From positions 73,263 through 108,761 of the forward strand of contig NZ_FOLS01000029.1 of NCBI RefSeq assembly GCF_900112375.1: a stretch of DNA of 35,499 nt, written 5' to 3'. The notes under the pieces are model-generated. The model had not been told where the DNA came from. It saw nothing but the letters and a program-made list of their open reading frames with translations, and did not search any database. This document shows, piece after piece, positions 14,975 through 22,374 of this stretch. The translations under genes were made by a program, and so were the position numbers. Origin of the DNA: Pseudomonas citronellolis. GTDB lineage: Bacteria; Pseudomonadota; Gammaproteobacteria; Pseudomonadales; Pseudomonadaceae. Each line of letters begins with the position of its first letter. Position 1 is the stretch's first letter.

Positions 14975-17842
14975 TCAGCCCAGCCGCTGGCGCAACTGCG
15001 CCAATTGGCGCATGTCCAGGCTGTCGAAGCCTTCGCTGAGCGCGCAGGCATTGAGCAACTGCGCCGCCTCCGTGTTGCGCCCCTGCTCCAGGTGCAGCTT
15101 CGCGCGGTCCATGCCCGCGCGCAGCTCCCAGGCCCGCGCGCCTTGCTGGCGAGCGAGGGCCAGCGATTCGTCGAGCACGGCATCGACCGCCGTGGCGCCC
15201 TCGCCCAGCGCCTTGAGCACCTGGGCCTGCAACCGCAGCAGTTCCGGCAGCGCGAAGGCATCGCCGCTGCGCCGGCAGTGCTGGACGCTACGCTGGATCA
15301 CCGCCAGGGCCCGCGCGTATTGCCCATCGAGGATCAGGCCTTCGGCCAGGGAAATCTCGAAGGAGGTGGTCAGCAGCTCGTAGCGCATGCCCTGCAGCCG
15401 CGACAGGCTCTCCTCCAGCAGCGGCACCGCGTCGCCGGGCTGCTCGCGGCGGATGGCGATGGCCCCGCGCAGGCCCTGCGAGGCCGCCATATATGGGGCA
15501 AAGGCATTGGCATGGGCGATCTGGCTGAAGGCCTGCAGGCTCGCCTCGGCCTGCGCCAGGTCGCCGTTCCAGATGTGGATGCACAGCGTCCACACCAGGG
15601 CGATGCAGTAGGTGGCCGGGTGCTTCAGCTCCGCGGCTTCCGCCTCCACTTGCGTGGCGAGGCGCCGCGCCTGGTCCGGGAAGCCCAGCAGCCACAGCGT
15701 GCGCGCCAGCGCCAGGCCGGTGCGGTTGTGGTGGTCGAAGCCGTAGTGCAGGGTCCGGCTGCGCTCGGAAGGCAGGCTGTTGCGCAGCGAGCGCTCCAGT
15801 TCCTGGCGCGCCAGGCGCTGGTCGCCCAGCAGGTGGTGGGAAATCCCCGCCAGCGAGGCGGCGACGGCGATGGCTTCCGGCTCACCCAGGCTGTCGCCGA
15901 TCGCCAGCGCGCGCTCGGCCCAGGCCAGCGACGAGGCGAAGTCACCGATGCGCTCGTAGAAGATCTGCAGGCGGCCCAGCAGGCGCAGCTGCGCCCAGCG
16001 GTCGTCCAGCGCCACGGCGATGTCCAGGGCCCGCAGCAAGGCGGTTTCCGCCGCGCCGCTGTTGCCGCGGGTGAACATCAGCACCAGGCCCAGCGCGGCC
16101 TGCAGTTCCATTTCCGTGGGCGTGCCGTGGTAACCCAGCTCCAGCAGCTCGGTGGCCCGCGCGCACCAGGTGCGGCATTCCACCTGCAGCGAGAAGTGCA
16201 GGAACAGCGGCGCGCTGGCCGCCGCCAGGGGCAGCGCCAGGCCGGGGTCGCCCTGGGGGCCGAAGCTCCATTCCAGGGCGCTGCGAATGTTGCCGAGCTG
16301 GCTGGCCAGGCGCGCGCAACCGTCGAAGATGTCTTCCGGCGAGCTGCCCAGGCCTTCCAGCAGCTTCAGGTAGAAGAGCGCATGGCGGAAGCCGAGGCTG
16401 TGCATCTCGGCCGCGCCGTGGGCCGGCAGCTTGTCGCGGACATAGGCGCGGGTCATTTCCAGCAGGCGGTAGGTGACCGTCGTTTCGCTGCGGTCGACCG
16501 TCACCAGTCCCTTGGCGGCGAGTTCGTCCAGGGTGGCGGCGGCTTCCAGCTCGTCGATCCGGGCATCGGCGACGATCTGCGAGGCCGCCTGCAGCGAGAA
16601 CGGCCCGACGAACACCGCCAGGCGGTCGAACACCAGGCGCTGCGGGGGGCTGAGCAGGTCGTAGCTCCAGTCGAGCATCGCCCGCAGCGTCTGGTGGCGC
16701 GGCTGCGCGGTGCGCCAGCCGGCCCAGCCGAGCGAGAAACGTTCGCCCAGCAGGGCGTGGGTGGCCTTGACCCCGTGGCTGGCGGCGCGCATCGCCGCCA
16801 GCTCGATCGGCAGCGCCATGCCGTCCAGGCGCCGGCACATGTCGGCGACCAGCTGGGCGTCGCCCTCCTCCAGCGCCAGCGAGGCGTTGCCGGCCTTCGC
16901 CCGTTCGACGAACAGCCGCACCGCCGGGAATGCCAGCAGTTGCTCCAGGCTCAGCCCCTCGCTGTCGGCGGGAAAGCCCAGCGGCCCCAGCCAGTGCACC
17001 TGCTCGCCGCGCACCCGCAGCGGCTCGCGGCTGGTGGCCAGCAGCGCGACGCCGGGCGCGGCCTCGCCGATGCGCTCGGCGACGGCGGACACCGCATCCA
17101 CCAGGTGCTCGCAGTTGTCGATGATCAGCAGCAACCGCTGCCCGCGCAGGTGGGCGAGCAGCACGAACAGCGGGTCCTCGACCTGCACGGGAATGCCCAG
17201 CGAGGCGGCCAGGGCGGAAGGCACCAGCGCCGCATCCTCGACCTGCGCCAGGTCGACGAAGCGCACCGGCTCCAGGCGCTCGCCGGCGGCGCGGTGGCCC
17301 ACCTCGACGGCGAGGCTGGTCTTGCCGACGCCGCCGGTGCCGACGATGGTGAACAGCCGCGGCTGCGCCAGGCGCTCCAGCACCAGGGCCACGTCGGCCT
17401 CGCGGCCGAACAGCCTGGCCCGCGGCGGCAGGCCGCCTACGCTTTCGCCGAGCGGCGCCACGGGCGCGGCCGAAGGCGCTGCGTCCAGGGCCGGGCGCCG
17501 GTTCACCGGGGCGACGAAGGCGTAGCCGACGCCGACCTGGGTGGCGATGTAGCGCGCGCCCTGCTCGCCGTCGCCGAGCGCGCGGCGCAGGCTGTTCATG
17601 TGAAAGCGCAGGCTGCCCTCTTCCACCACCACGTCGGGCCAGACGCGCTTGATCAGCTCGCGCTTGGACAGCACCTGGCCCGGCTTCTCCAGCAGGGCGA
17701 TGAGCAGGTCGAGGGCGCGGCCGCCGATCTCCACCGGCTCGCCATCGCGGCTGAGCAGGCGCTTGCCGGGCGTGACGCGGAAGGGGCCGAACTCGAGGGA
17801 CGGGTCAAAGGAATCGTGCAATGCGTCCGTTACGGACTCCAC
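14975..17842 (-). CDS. Winged-helix / STAND-type ATPase transcriptional regulator
   Basis: A 955-residue regulator. An OmpR-type winged helix comes first (about 15-112: GGRALDLLIALLEKPGQVLSKRELI, RVWPD, RYIATQVGVGYAF), then a P-loop ATPase (Walker A TGGVGKTSLA at 169-178; Walker B LLLIIDNCEHL at 237-247), then a long alpha-helical TPR-like half (about 500-955). This layout is common in proteobacteria next to oxidoreductases and resembles CadC/AfsR-style regulators with an NB-ARC-like switch. No membrane segment is seen. It opens with GTG at 17842 and has no strong ribosome site; no nearby in-frame ATG is better. It lies 107 bp after the Ohr-like gene. Its target genes are unknown; the neighbouring minus-strand genes are candidates. 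Confidence 0.9.
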   Translation of the reverse strand: MESVTDALHDSFDPSLEFGPFRVTPGKRLLSRDGEPVEIGGRALDLLIALLEKPGQVLSKRELIKRVWPDVVVEEGSLRFHMNSLRRALGDGEQGARYIATQVGVGYAFVAPVNRRPALDAAPSAAPVAPLGESVGGLPPRARLFGREADVALVLERLAQPRLFTIVGTGGVGKTSLAVEVGHRAAGERLEPVRFVDLAQVEDAALVPSALAASLGIPVQVEDPLFVLLAHLRGQRLLLIIDNCEHLVDAVSAVAERIGEAAPGVALLATSREPLRVRGEQVHWLGPLGFPADSEGLSLEQLLAFPAVRLFVERAKAGNASLALEEGDAQLVADMCRRLDGMALPIELAAMRAASHGVKATHALLGERFSLGWAGWRTAQPRHQTLRAMLDWSYDLLSPPQRLVFDRLAVFVGPFSLQAASQIVADARIDELEAAATLDELAAKGLVTVDRSETTVTYRLLEMTRAYVRDKLPAHGAAEMHSLGFRHALFYLKLLEGLGSSPEDIFDGCARLASQLGNIRSALEWSFGPQGDPGLALPLAAASAPLFLHFSLQVECRTWCARATELLELGYHGTPTEMELQAALGLVLMFTRGNSGAAETALLRALDIAVALDDRWAQLRLLGRLQIFYERIGDFASSLAWAERALAIGDSLGEPEAIAVAASLAGISHHLLGDQRLARQELERSLRNSLPSERSRTLHYGFDHHNRTGLALARTLWLLGFPDQARRLATQVEAEAAELKHPATYCIALVWTLCIHIWNGDLAQAEASLQAFSQIAHANAFAPYMAASQGLRGAIAIRREQPGDAVPLLEESLSRLQGMRYELLTTSFEISLAEGLILDGQYARALAVIQRSVQHCRRSGDAFALPELLRLQAQVLKALGEGATAVDAVLDESLALARQQGARAWELRAGMDRAKLHLEQGRNTEAAQLLNACALSEGFDSLDMRQLAQLRQRLG

Positions 17843-17949
17843 GGGAAGTACTCTCGGGCTCGGAAATCCTACGAGGATAGGCGTTTTGCGCGGGCGATCA
17901 AGCCCGCGACGGCGGCCGTGTGCACGCCGCCACAGGCTGCGCGGGCCGT

Positions 17950-18366
17950 CTAGCGCAGGCTCAGCAGCAGCGGAATGTTGCCGCGGGTGGCCTTGGAGAA
18001 GGGGCAGCTCTGCCGGGCGGCGTCCAGCAGGCAGCGGGCCAGCTCCGCCTCGACGCCGGGCAGCGAGATGGCCAGGTGCGCCCGCAGGAAGAAACCGTGC
18101 TCGCCGTGCACCAGGTCCACGTCCGCCTCCACCGTGGCATCGGGGGGAAACGGGACTTTCCGGGCATTGGCGGCATGCCGCAGCGCACCGATGAAACTGG
18201 CCGACCAGCCGACGGCCAGGAGCTGCTCCGGGTTGGTGCCCTGGCCCGGCGCGCCCGGCGGCGAAAAGCGCAGGTCCAGGCGGCCATCGTCGCTGCGCGC
18301 GATGCCGTCGCGGCCACCGAGGGTGCGGGTGTGCGCGGTGTAGAGAACCTTCTCGATCGACTGCAT
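17950..18366 (-). CDS. Ohr-like OsmC-superfamily protein lacking the peroxidatic cysteine
   Basis: A 138-residue protein, same length as the Ohr at 6870 and alignable end to end (LYTAHTRTLGGRDG, RSDDGRLDLRFSPPGAPGQG, TNPEQLL). The peroxidatic position is Ser57 (GWSASFIGAL, codon AGT), while the resolving Cys121 is kept in QSCPFSKATRGN; an extra Cys112 is present. By Ohr chemistry it should not reduce hydroperoxides in the normal way. It may bind a lipid or peroxide as a sensor or chaperone, work through another cysteine, or be decaying; the intact frame argues against simple decay. It is flanked by a sigma-like gene 40 bp upstream and a large regulator downstream. Confidence 0.9.
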   Translation of the reverse strand: MQSIEKVLYTAHTRTLGGRDGIARSDDGRLDLRFSPPGAPGQGTNPEQLLAVGWSASFIGALRHAANARKVPFPPDATVEADVDLVHGEHGFFLRAHLAISLPGVEAELARCLLDAARQSCPFSKATRGNIPLLLSLR

Positions 18367-18406
18367 CGGTACTTCCTGACGAACGATGACCGGCGGGCCC
18401 GGCGAC

Positions 18407-18805
18407 TCAGAGCACCCGCGCGCACTTGCGGCTGGTGCGGGAAAGACGCTGCCCGGGGCCGGCCTTCGGCAACAGCGCCTGCGCCGCCGCGCGCCGCTGG
18501 TATTCGCCCAGCTCCTGGCGGGCGATGTCGAGCAGCCAGGCACGGAAAGGGCCGGCGGGGTCATAGCTGGCGCGCCGTGAATCCACGGCCTTGAGAGTCG
18601 CGCGCAGGACCTCGCCGAGGTCCTCCAGGCGCACCCGGCCGGCCTGTACCTGCCCTTCGAAGAACGCCACGAGCAGCGGAACCAACGCCTTGAGCAGGCG
18701 CGGCGACGCCTCGCCGCCGCCCTGCTGCGCCTGGGCCAGCAATGCACCGAATTCCGCATTGCTGCAGCGCCCTGCCAGGCTCATGCAGCCGATACCTTCA
18801 GTCAT
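18407..18805 (-). CDS. Small protein resembling ECF sigma factor region 2 only
   Basis: A 132-residue protein. Residues about 33-106 follow the pattern of ECF sigma region 2: RLLKALVPLLVAFFEG, then LEDLGEVLRATLKAV, and YDPAGPFRAWLLDIARQEL with EYQRR after it (compare the xYDPxxPFxAWLxxIAR stretch of ECF factors). The region 4 that contacts the -35 box is missing, and the C-terminus is a short basic tail (PGQRLSRTSRKCARVL). The start at 18805 has GGGAGG about 9 nt upstream; a longer frame to 18880 is less likely. It could bind core polymerase or an anti-sigma without being a full sigma factor. The family call rests on pattern recognition only. Confidence 0.7.
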   Translation of the reverse strand: MTEGIGCMSLAGRCSNAEFGALLAQAQQGGGEASPRLLKALVPLLVAFFEGQVQAGRVRLEDLGEVLRATLKAVDSRRASYDPAGPFRAWLLDIARQELGEYQRRAAAQALLPKAGPGQRLSRTSRKCARVL

Positions 18806-18961
18806 TCGCCCAACCTCCCTTTCCCAAGCAGCCCTGCATTGACTGTCCTGCGCCTTGGCGTGAGGACAGGGACTGCTCATGAGGATGGGGCAGGAGTGCC
18901 AAGGCTGCCCGTTATATGCTGTTAGCGTCTGTTAGGCGTGCACAATGCTGTTCACTTAAGA
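18806..18961. other. Upstream region of the sigma-like operon
   Basis: This stretch must hold the promoter for the minus-strand set starting at 18805. On the minus strand I see a repeated CTAACAG with TATAAC just after it (about 18913-18935), a possible -10 region, but no confident -35. No regulon element of the 6772 type is present. Confidence 0.3.
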
Positions 18962-18998
18962 AAAATGCCGTTTCTCTCCATGGGAGAAACGGCATTTT
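18962..18998. terminator. Bidirectional terminator-like hairpin
   Basis: AAAATGCCGTTTCTC and GAGAAACGGCATTTT form a perfect 15-bp stem with a 7-nt loop. The A-rich and T-rich ends would let it act in both directions. No gene on either side obviously ends here, so it may insulate the stress cluster from the repeat-rich region. Confidence 0.6.
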
Positions 18999-19031
18999 CA
19001 TGTGGGGTGGGACTAGGGCTTCGATCTCTAA

Positions 19032-19061
19032 CCCGTCATTCCCGCGAACGCGGGAACCCAG
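19032..19061. repeat. Short palindromic repeat, CCCGCG-type
   Basis: CGTCATTCCCGCGAACGCGG is the inverted form of the element at 274-297. Confidence 0.75.
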
Positions 19062-19216
19062 TTGCCTTAGCTTTGGTGTTTCTGCGCCGCACCGAGCCTG
19101 CGGAGATTTTTTGTTTCGCCCCCTCGGGCGAGTCCCTTTTGTCAAACGCCACAAAAGGAACCAAAAAGGCTTGCCCCAACATATGGGCCCGATGGAGCCG
19201 GGCTACCCTCGCGAAC

Positions 19217-19420
19217 TCCCCCGCCACGGAGGCCCGCCCCGAGGGTACGTCCCTGTAGCCCGCGGGGCTCTCGCGACATCCATGTCGCATGACCTCCTGA
19301 GCGCCGGTTTCGCTCGGCCTTCTGAAGGGGCGTTCCGGTGCGTTCGGATGTTTCTCTGGAAATCCAAAAGCAGACGCGCTTTTGCTTTTGCTTTTCGTAG
19401 GAGCGAGCTTGCTCGCGAAC
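19217..19420 (+). repeat. Long dispersed repeat, copy 2
   Basis: Direct copy of 1-210 with few changes. Here its 5' flank is visible: from about 19080 a conserved-looking GC-rich stretch leads in, and homology to copy 1 cannot be judged further left because the window starts. A REP palindrome ends it at 19397-19420. Open frames cross it on both strands with no good ribosome site. Confidence 0.8.
19397..19420. repeat. REP-type palindrome
   Basis: GTAGGAGCGAGCTTGCTCGC, same orientation as 186-210. Confidence 0.85.
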
Positions 19421-19434
19421 CAAACCACCCGTCA

Positions 19435-19465
19435 CTGGGTTCCCGCATTCGCGGGAATGACGGGG
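19435..19465. repeat. Short palindromic repeat, CCCGCA/G-type
   Basis: CCCGCATTCGCGGGAATGAC with one change from the copy at 274. Confidence 0.75.
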
Positions 19466-19514
19466 ATAGATAGGCATTTCAGGGTGACTCTAGATTTGCC
19501 GCTCACTCCGAACA

Positions 19515-19553
19515 GCCCCCTCTCCCTTCAGGGAGAGGGCTGGGGAGAGGGTG
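19515..19553. repeat. Palindromic repeat CCCTCTCCC-type, copy A
   Basis: CCCTCTCCCTTCAGGGAGAGGG folds as a hairpin and is repeated at 19721-19756. Such hairpins are common between genes in pseudomonads and may terminate transcription. Confidence 0.7.
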
Positions 19554-19589
19554 CTCTTAACCCCAACACCTACGCCACCAGGAAACTCT

Positions 19590-19613
19590 GTTCGCGAGCA
19601 AGCTCGCTCCTAC
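19590..19613. repeat. REP-type palindrome, inverted
   Basis: Reverse complement of the element at 19397, about 170 bp away, giving a spaced inverted REP pair. Confidence 0.85.
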
Positions 19614-19646
19614 AGTTCCATGAAGGGCATCGGCGCGCCGGCCAAC

Positions 19647-19674
19647 GGCGTATAACCGCGAACGGTTATACGCC
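19647..19674. repeat. 12-bp perfect palindrome
   Basis: GGCGTATAACCG and CGGTTATACGCC flank a CGAA loop. No other copy is seen in this window. Confidence 0.65.
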
Positions 19675-19720
19675 CTACGCACCTCCCGGCTGACGCTGCG
19701 TTATCCACCCACTCCAAACG

Positions 19721-19756
19721 GCCCCCTCTCCCTCCGGGAGAGGGCTGGGGTGAGGG
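19721..19756. repeat. Palindromic repeat CCCTCTCCC-type, copy B
   Basis: Second copy of the 19515 element, same orientation. Confidence 0.7.
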
Positions 19757-20152
19757 AGCGGAGCCAGGCTGGAGCACCTTTGCTGAACCACCGCATATGC
19801 ATTACATCGTTTTATTGCGGCTACATTTAATACAGATGCCGGAACCAAGTATCCGGGCTCCATCGATTCTCATCCTTCATATCCACAAAGATGCCCCGCA
19901 GATGCTCTTCGGCGAATCTTCCGAATCATCGGCTTCGAATAAATACAACCACCCCATCAATAATCCTCATGTTCTCCGACCGACAGAAAGACTCCGGTTT
20001 TTATTCCCCCGGCGGTCTTCGAAGCATTGGCGTGCGAAAGGAACATGAACTTTACTGAATGATCTTCCTCGCTGTCGCAGGCCAATAGTCGTCGACCGGG
20101 AAGTTTGGCCGTCCGCATTCGCGCGGGCGCACGATATGAGGAGATTCCGTCC
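19757..20152 (+). other. AT-rich leader region of the formate dehydrogenase operon
   Basis: No gene is supported here. Base composition falls well below the flanking genes. It must contain the promoter of the operon starting at 20153, but I cannot pick out a convincing -10/-35 pair, and the RYACCTWCGTRY element is absent. The ribosome site GAGGAG (20138-20143) decides the start of the next gene. Confidence 0.4.
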
Positions 20153-21313
20153 ATGGCCAAAGTGCTGTGTGTCCTCTACCCCGATCCACTGGCCGGCTAC
20201 CCTCCCCGCTATGCGCGCAGCGACATTCCGCACATCGATGCCTACGCCGATGGGCAGACGGCTCCCTCGCCCCAGCCGCCGCTCGGTTTCACGCCCGGCG
20301 AGCTGGTGGGCTGCGTTTCCGGCGAGCTTGGCCTGCGCGCCTACCTGGAACAGGCGGGACACGAGCTGCTGGTGACCAGCGACAAGGACGGCCCGGACTC
20401 CGAGTTCGAGCGCTGGCTGCCCGAGGCCGAGGTGGTGATTTCCCAGCCGTTCTGGCCCGCCTACCTGACCGCCGAGCGGATCGCCAAGGCGCCCAGGCTG
20501 AAGCTCGCGGTCACCGCCGGCATAGGTTCCGACCACGTCGACCTGGCTGCGGCCGCGGCGGCCCGCATCACCGTCGCCGAGGTCACCGGCTCGAACTGCA
20601 TCAGCGTCGCCGAGCACGTGGTGATGATGGTGCTGGCCCTGGTGCGCAATTACCTGCCCGCCCACGAGATCGCCCGCAACGGCGGCTGGAACATCGCCGA
20701 CTGCGTGGCGCGCAGCTACGACATCGAGGGCCTGCATTTCGGCGCCATAGGCGCGGGGCGCATCGGCCTGGCCGTGCTGCGTCGGCTCAAGCCCTTCGAC
20801 CTGCACCTGCACTACACCCAGCGCCACCGCCTGGCCCCGGCCATCGAGGCGGAGCTGGGGCTGACCTACCACGCGGACGTCGCCTCGCTGGTGGCGGCGG
20901 TCGACATCGTCAACCTGCAGGTGCCGCTCTACCCGTCCACCGAGGGGTTGCTGGACGACGCCATGTTCGCCCGGATGAAGCGCGGTACCTACCTGATCAA
21001 TTGCGCGCGCGGCAAGCTGGTGGAGCGCGACGCCGTGGTGCGCGCGCTGGAATCCGGGCAGCTCGCCGGCTATGCCGGCGACGTCTGGTTCCCGCAGCCC
21101 GCGCCGGCGGACCATCCCTGGCGCAGCATGCCGTTCAACGGCATGACGCCGCACATGTCCGGCACCTCGCTTTCGGCCCAGGCCCGCTATGCCGCGGGCA
21201 CCCTGGAGATTCTCCAGAGCCACTTCGCCGGCCAGCCGATCCGCGAGGAATACCTGATCGTCGACGGCGGCGCGCTCGCCGGCACCGGCGCCCGATCCTA
21301 CCAGTTGAAATGA
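20153..21313 (+). CDS. fdh: Formate dehydrogenase, D-2-hydroxyacid dehydrogenase type, predicted NADP+-dependent
   Basis: A 386-residue soluble, metal-free formate dehydrogenase (formate + NAD(P)+ to CO2 + NAD(P)H). It follows the Pseudomonas sp. 101 enzyme closely: MAKVLCVLYPDP start, TSDKDGPDS, ISQPFWPAYLT, AGIGSDHVDL, the Rossmann loop GAGRIG (200-205), catalytic Arg286 in NCARGKL, Gln315 in VWFPQPAP and His334 in MTPHMSGT. The residue after beta-2 that selects the cofactor is Gln223 (YTQRHRL), where NAD-specific enzymes have Asp; Gln at this position is found in the NADP+-dependent Burkholderia stabilis enzyme. The C-terminus is shorter than in strain 101 and lacks an encapsulin cargo tag. 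It overlaps or nearly touches the peroxidase gene and heads the operon. Confidence 0.95.
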   Translation: MAKVLCVLYPDPLAGYPPRYARSDIPHIDAYADGQTAPSPQPPLGFTPGELVGCVSGELGLRAYLEQAGHELLVTSDKDGPDSEFERWLPEAEVVISQPFWPAYLTAERIAKAPRLKLAVTAGIGSDHVDLAAAAAARITVAEVTGSNCISVAEHVVMMVLALVRNYLPAHEIARNGGWNIADCVARSYDIEGLHFGAIGAGRIGLAVLRRLKPFDLHLHYTQRHRLAPAIEAELGLTYHADVASLVAAVDIVNLQVPLYPSTEGLLDDAMFARMKRGTYLINCARGKLVERDAVVRALESGQLAGYAGDVWFPQPAPADHPWRSMPFNGMTPHMSGTSLSAQARYAAGTLEILQSHFAGQPIREEYLIVDGGALAGTGARSYQLK

Positions 21314-21333
21314 GCCTGCAAGAGGAGCACCGC

Positions 21334-22374
21334 GTGTCCACAGCCGTTCCCCAGTCGGTCACCGCCCCGCTGAGCCGGGCCGCCATCTTCCTGGTGCTGA
21401 CGATCAACCCCGGCCAGGCCGGCGAAACCGCCGTGCGCGCGTTGTGCGCCGACATGCCCGGCCTGTTGCGGGCCATCGGGTTCCGCGCCCCGCAGGGGCT
21501 GCTGTCCTGCGTCATGGGCTTCGGCTCGGCGGCCTGGGACCGTCTCTTCGGCCAGCCCAGGCCGCGGGAGCTGCACCCCTTCCGCGAAATCCAGGGCGCG
21601 CACCACGCCGTGTCCACCCCGGGCGACCTGCTGTTCCACATCCGCGCCGAGCGCATGGACCTGTGCTTCGAACTGGAAACGCAGATCATGGCCCGCCTCG
21701 GCGACGCCGTGGCCACCGCCGACGAGGTGCAGGGCTTCAGCTACTTCGATGCCCGCGACCTGCTGGGCTTCGTCGACGGCACGGAGAACCCGGCGGGCCA
21801 GGCCGCGCTGGACGCCACCCTGATCGCCGGCGAGGACGAGAACTTCGTCGCCGGCAGCTACGTCATCGTGCAGAAGTACCTGCACGACCTGGCCCGGTGG
21901 AACGCGCTGCCGGTGGCCGAGCAGGAACGGATCATCGGCCGGCACAAGCTCTCCGACATAGAGCTGGACGACGCCGTCAAGCCGAGCAATGCGCACAACG
22001 CCCTGACCACGATCGTCGAAGACGGCGAACAACTGGAAATCCTGCGCGACAACATGCCCTTCGGCGATATCGCCAAGGGCGAGTTCGGCACCTATTTCAT
22101 CGGCTACGCCCGCTCGCCGCGGCGCATCGAACGGATGCTCGAGAACATGTTCATCGGCCTGCCCCCGGGCAACTACGACCGCCTGCTGGACTTCAGCCGC
22201 GCGGTGACCGGCAGCCTGTTCTTCGTGCCTTCGGCCAGTTTTCTCGAACACGTAACCCCGGACGCCAGCGTAGCTGCCGCCCCTGCCCTCCCCGCGCAGG
22301 ACGGCGTGCCCCCGCTGGCGCCCCGCGACGGCTCCCTCGGCATTGGCTCACTAAAGGAAGCAGGCAATGAATAA
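21334..22374 (+). CDS. DyP-type peroxidase with encapsulin-targeting C-terminus
   Basis: A dye-decolourising peroxidase of 346 residues from the GTG at 21334, chosen for its AGAGGAG ribosome site; an ATG at 21310 overlapping the previous stop by 4 bp is the alternative. The GxxDG motif is GFVDG (145-149, catalytic Asp148), the proximal haem ligand His221 is in SNAHNALTT, and the distal Arg238 is in ILRDNMPFG. After a Pro/Ala-rich linker (about 308-331) the protein ends with DGSLGIGSLKEAGNE, the classic cargo-loading peptide that docks DyP inside encapsulin shells. The shell gene follows with an 8-bp overlap. It uses H2O2 to oxidise bulky compounds; the physiological substrate is unknown. Confidence 0.95.
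   Translation: MSTAVPQSVTAPLSRAAIFLVLTINPGQAGETAVRALCADMPGLLRAIGFRAPQGLLSCVMGFGSAAWDRLFGQPRPRELHPFREIQGAHHAVSTPGDLLFHIRAERMDLCFELETQIMARLGDAVATADEVQGFSYFDARDLLGFVDGTENPAGQAALDATLIAGEDENFVAGSYVIVQKYLHDLARWNALPVAEQERIIGRHKLSDIELDDAVKPSNAHNALTTIVEDGEQLEILRDNMPFGDIAKGEFGTYFIGYARSPRRIERMLENMFIGLPPGNYDRLLDFSRAVTGSLFFVPSASFLEHVTPDASVAAAPALPAQDGVPPLAPRDGSLGIGSLKEAGNE

Noticed and set aside
18830..18960. tRNA or small RNA gene before the repeat region
   Set aside because: No cloverleaf arms or T-loop consensus could be found; only scattered short palindromes.
1..19420. Attachment sites of an integrated island
   Set aside because: The flanking repeats are direct, but there is no integrase or tRNA gene, and the repeats contain REP elements that are normal for the genus.
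19032..19756. CRISPR array or integron-like array
   Set aside because: Repeats are of several different families, irregularly spaced and in both orientations, with no cas genes or integrase.
20153..21313. Phosphoglycerate or other D-hydroxyacid dehydrogenase
   Set aside because: Motifs throughout (ISQPFWPAYLT, VWFPQPAP, MTPHMSGT) are those of formate dehydrogenase.
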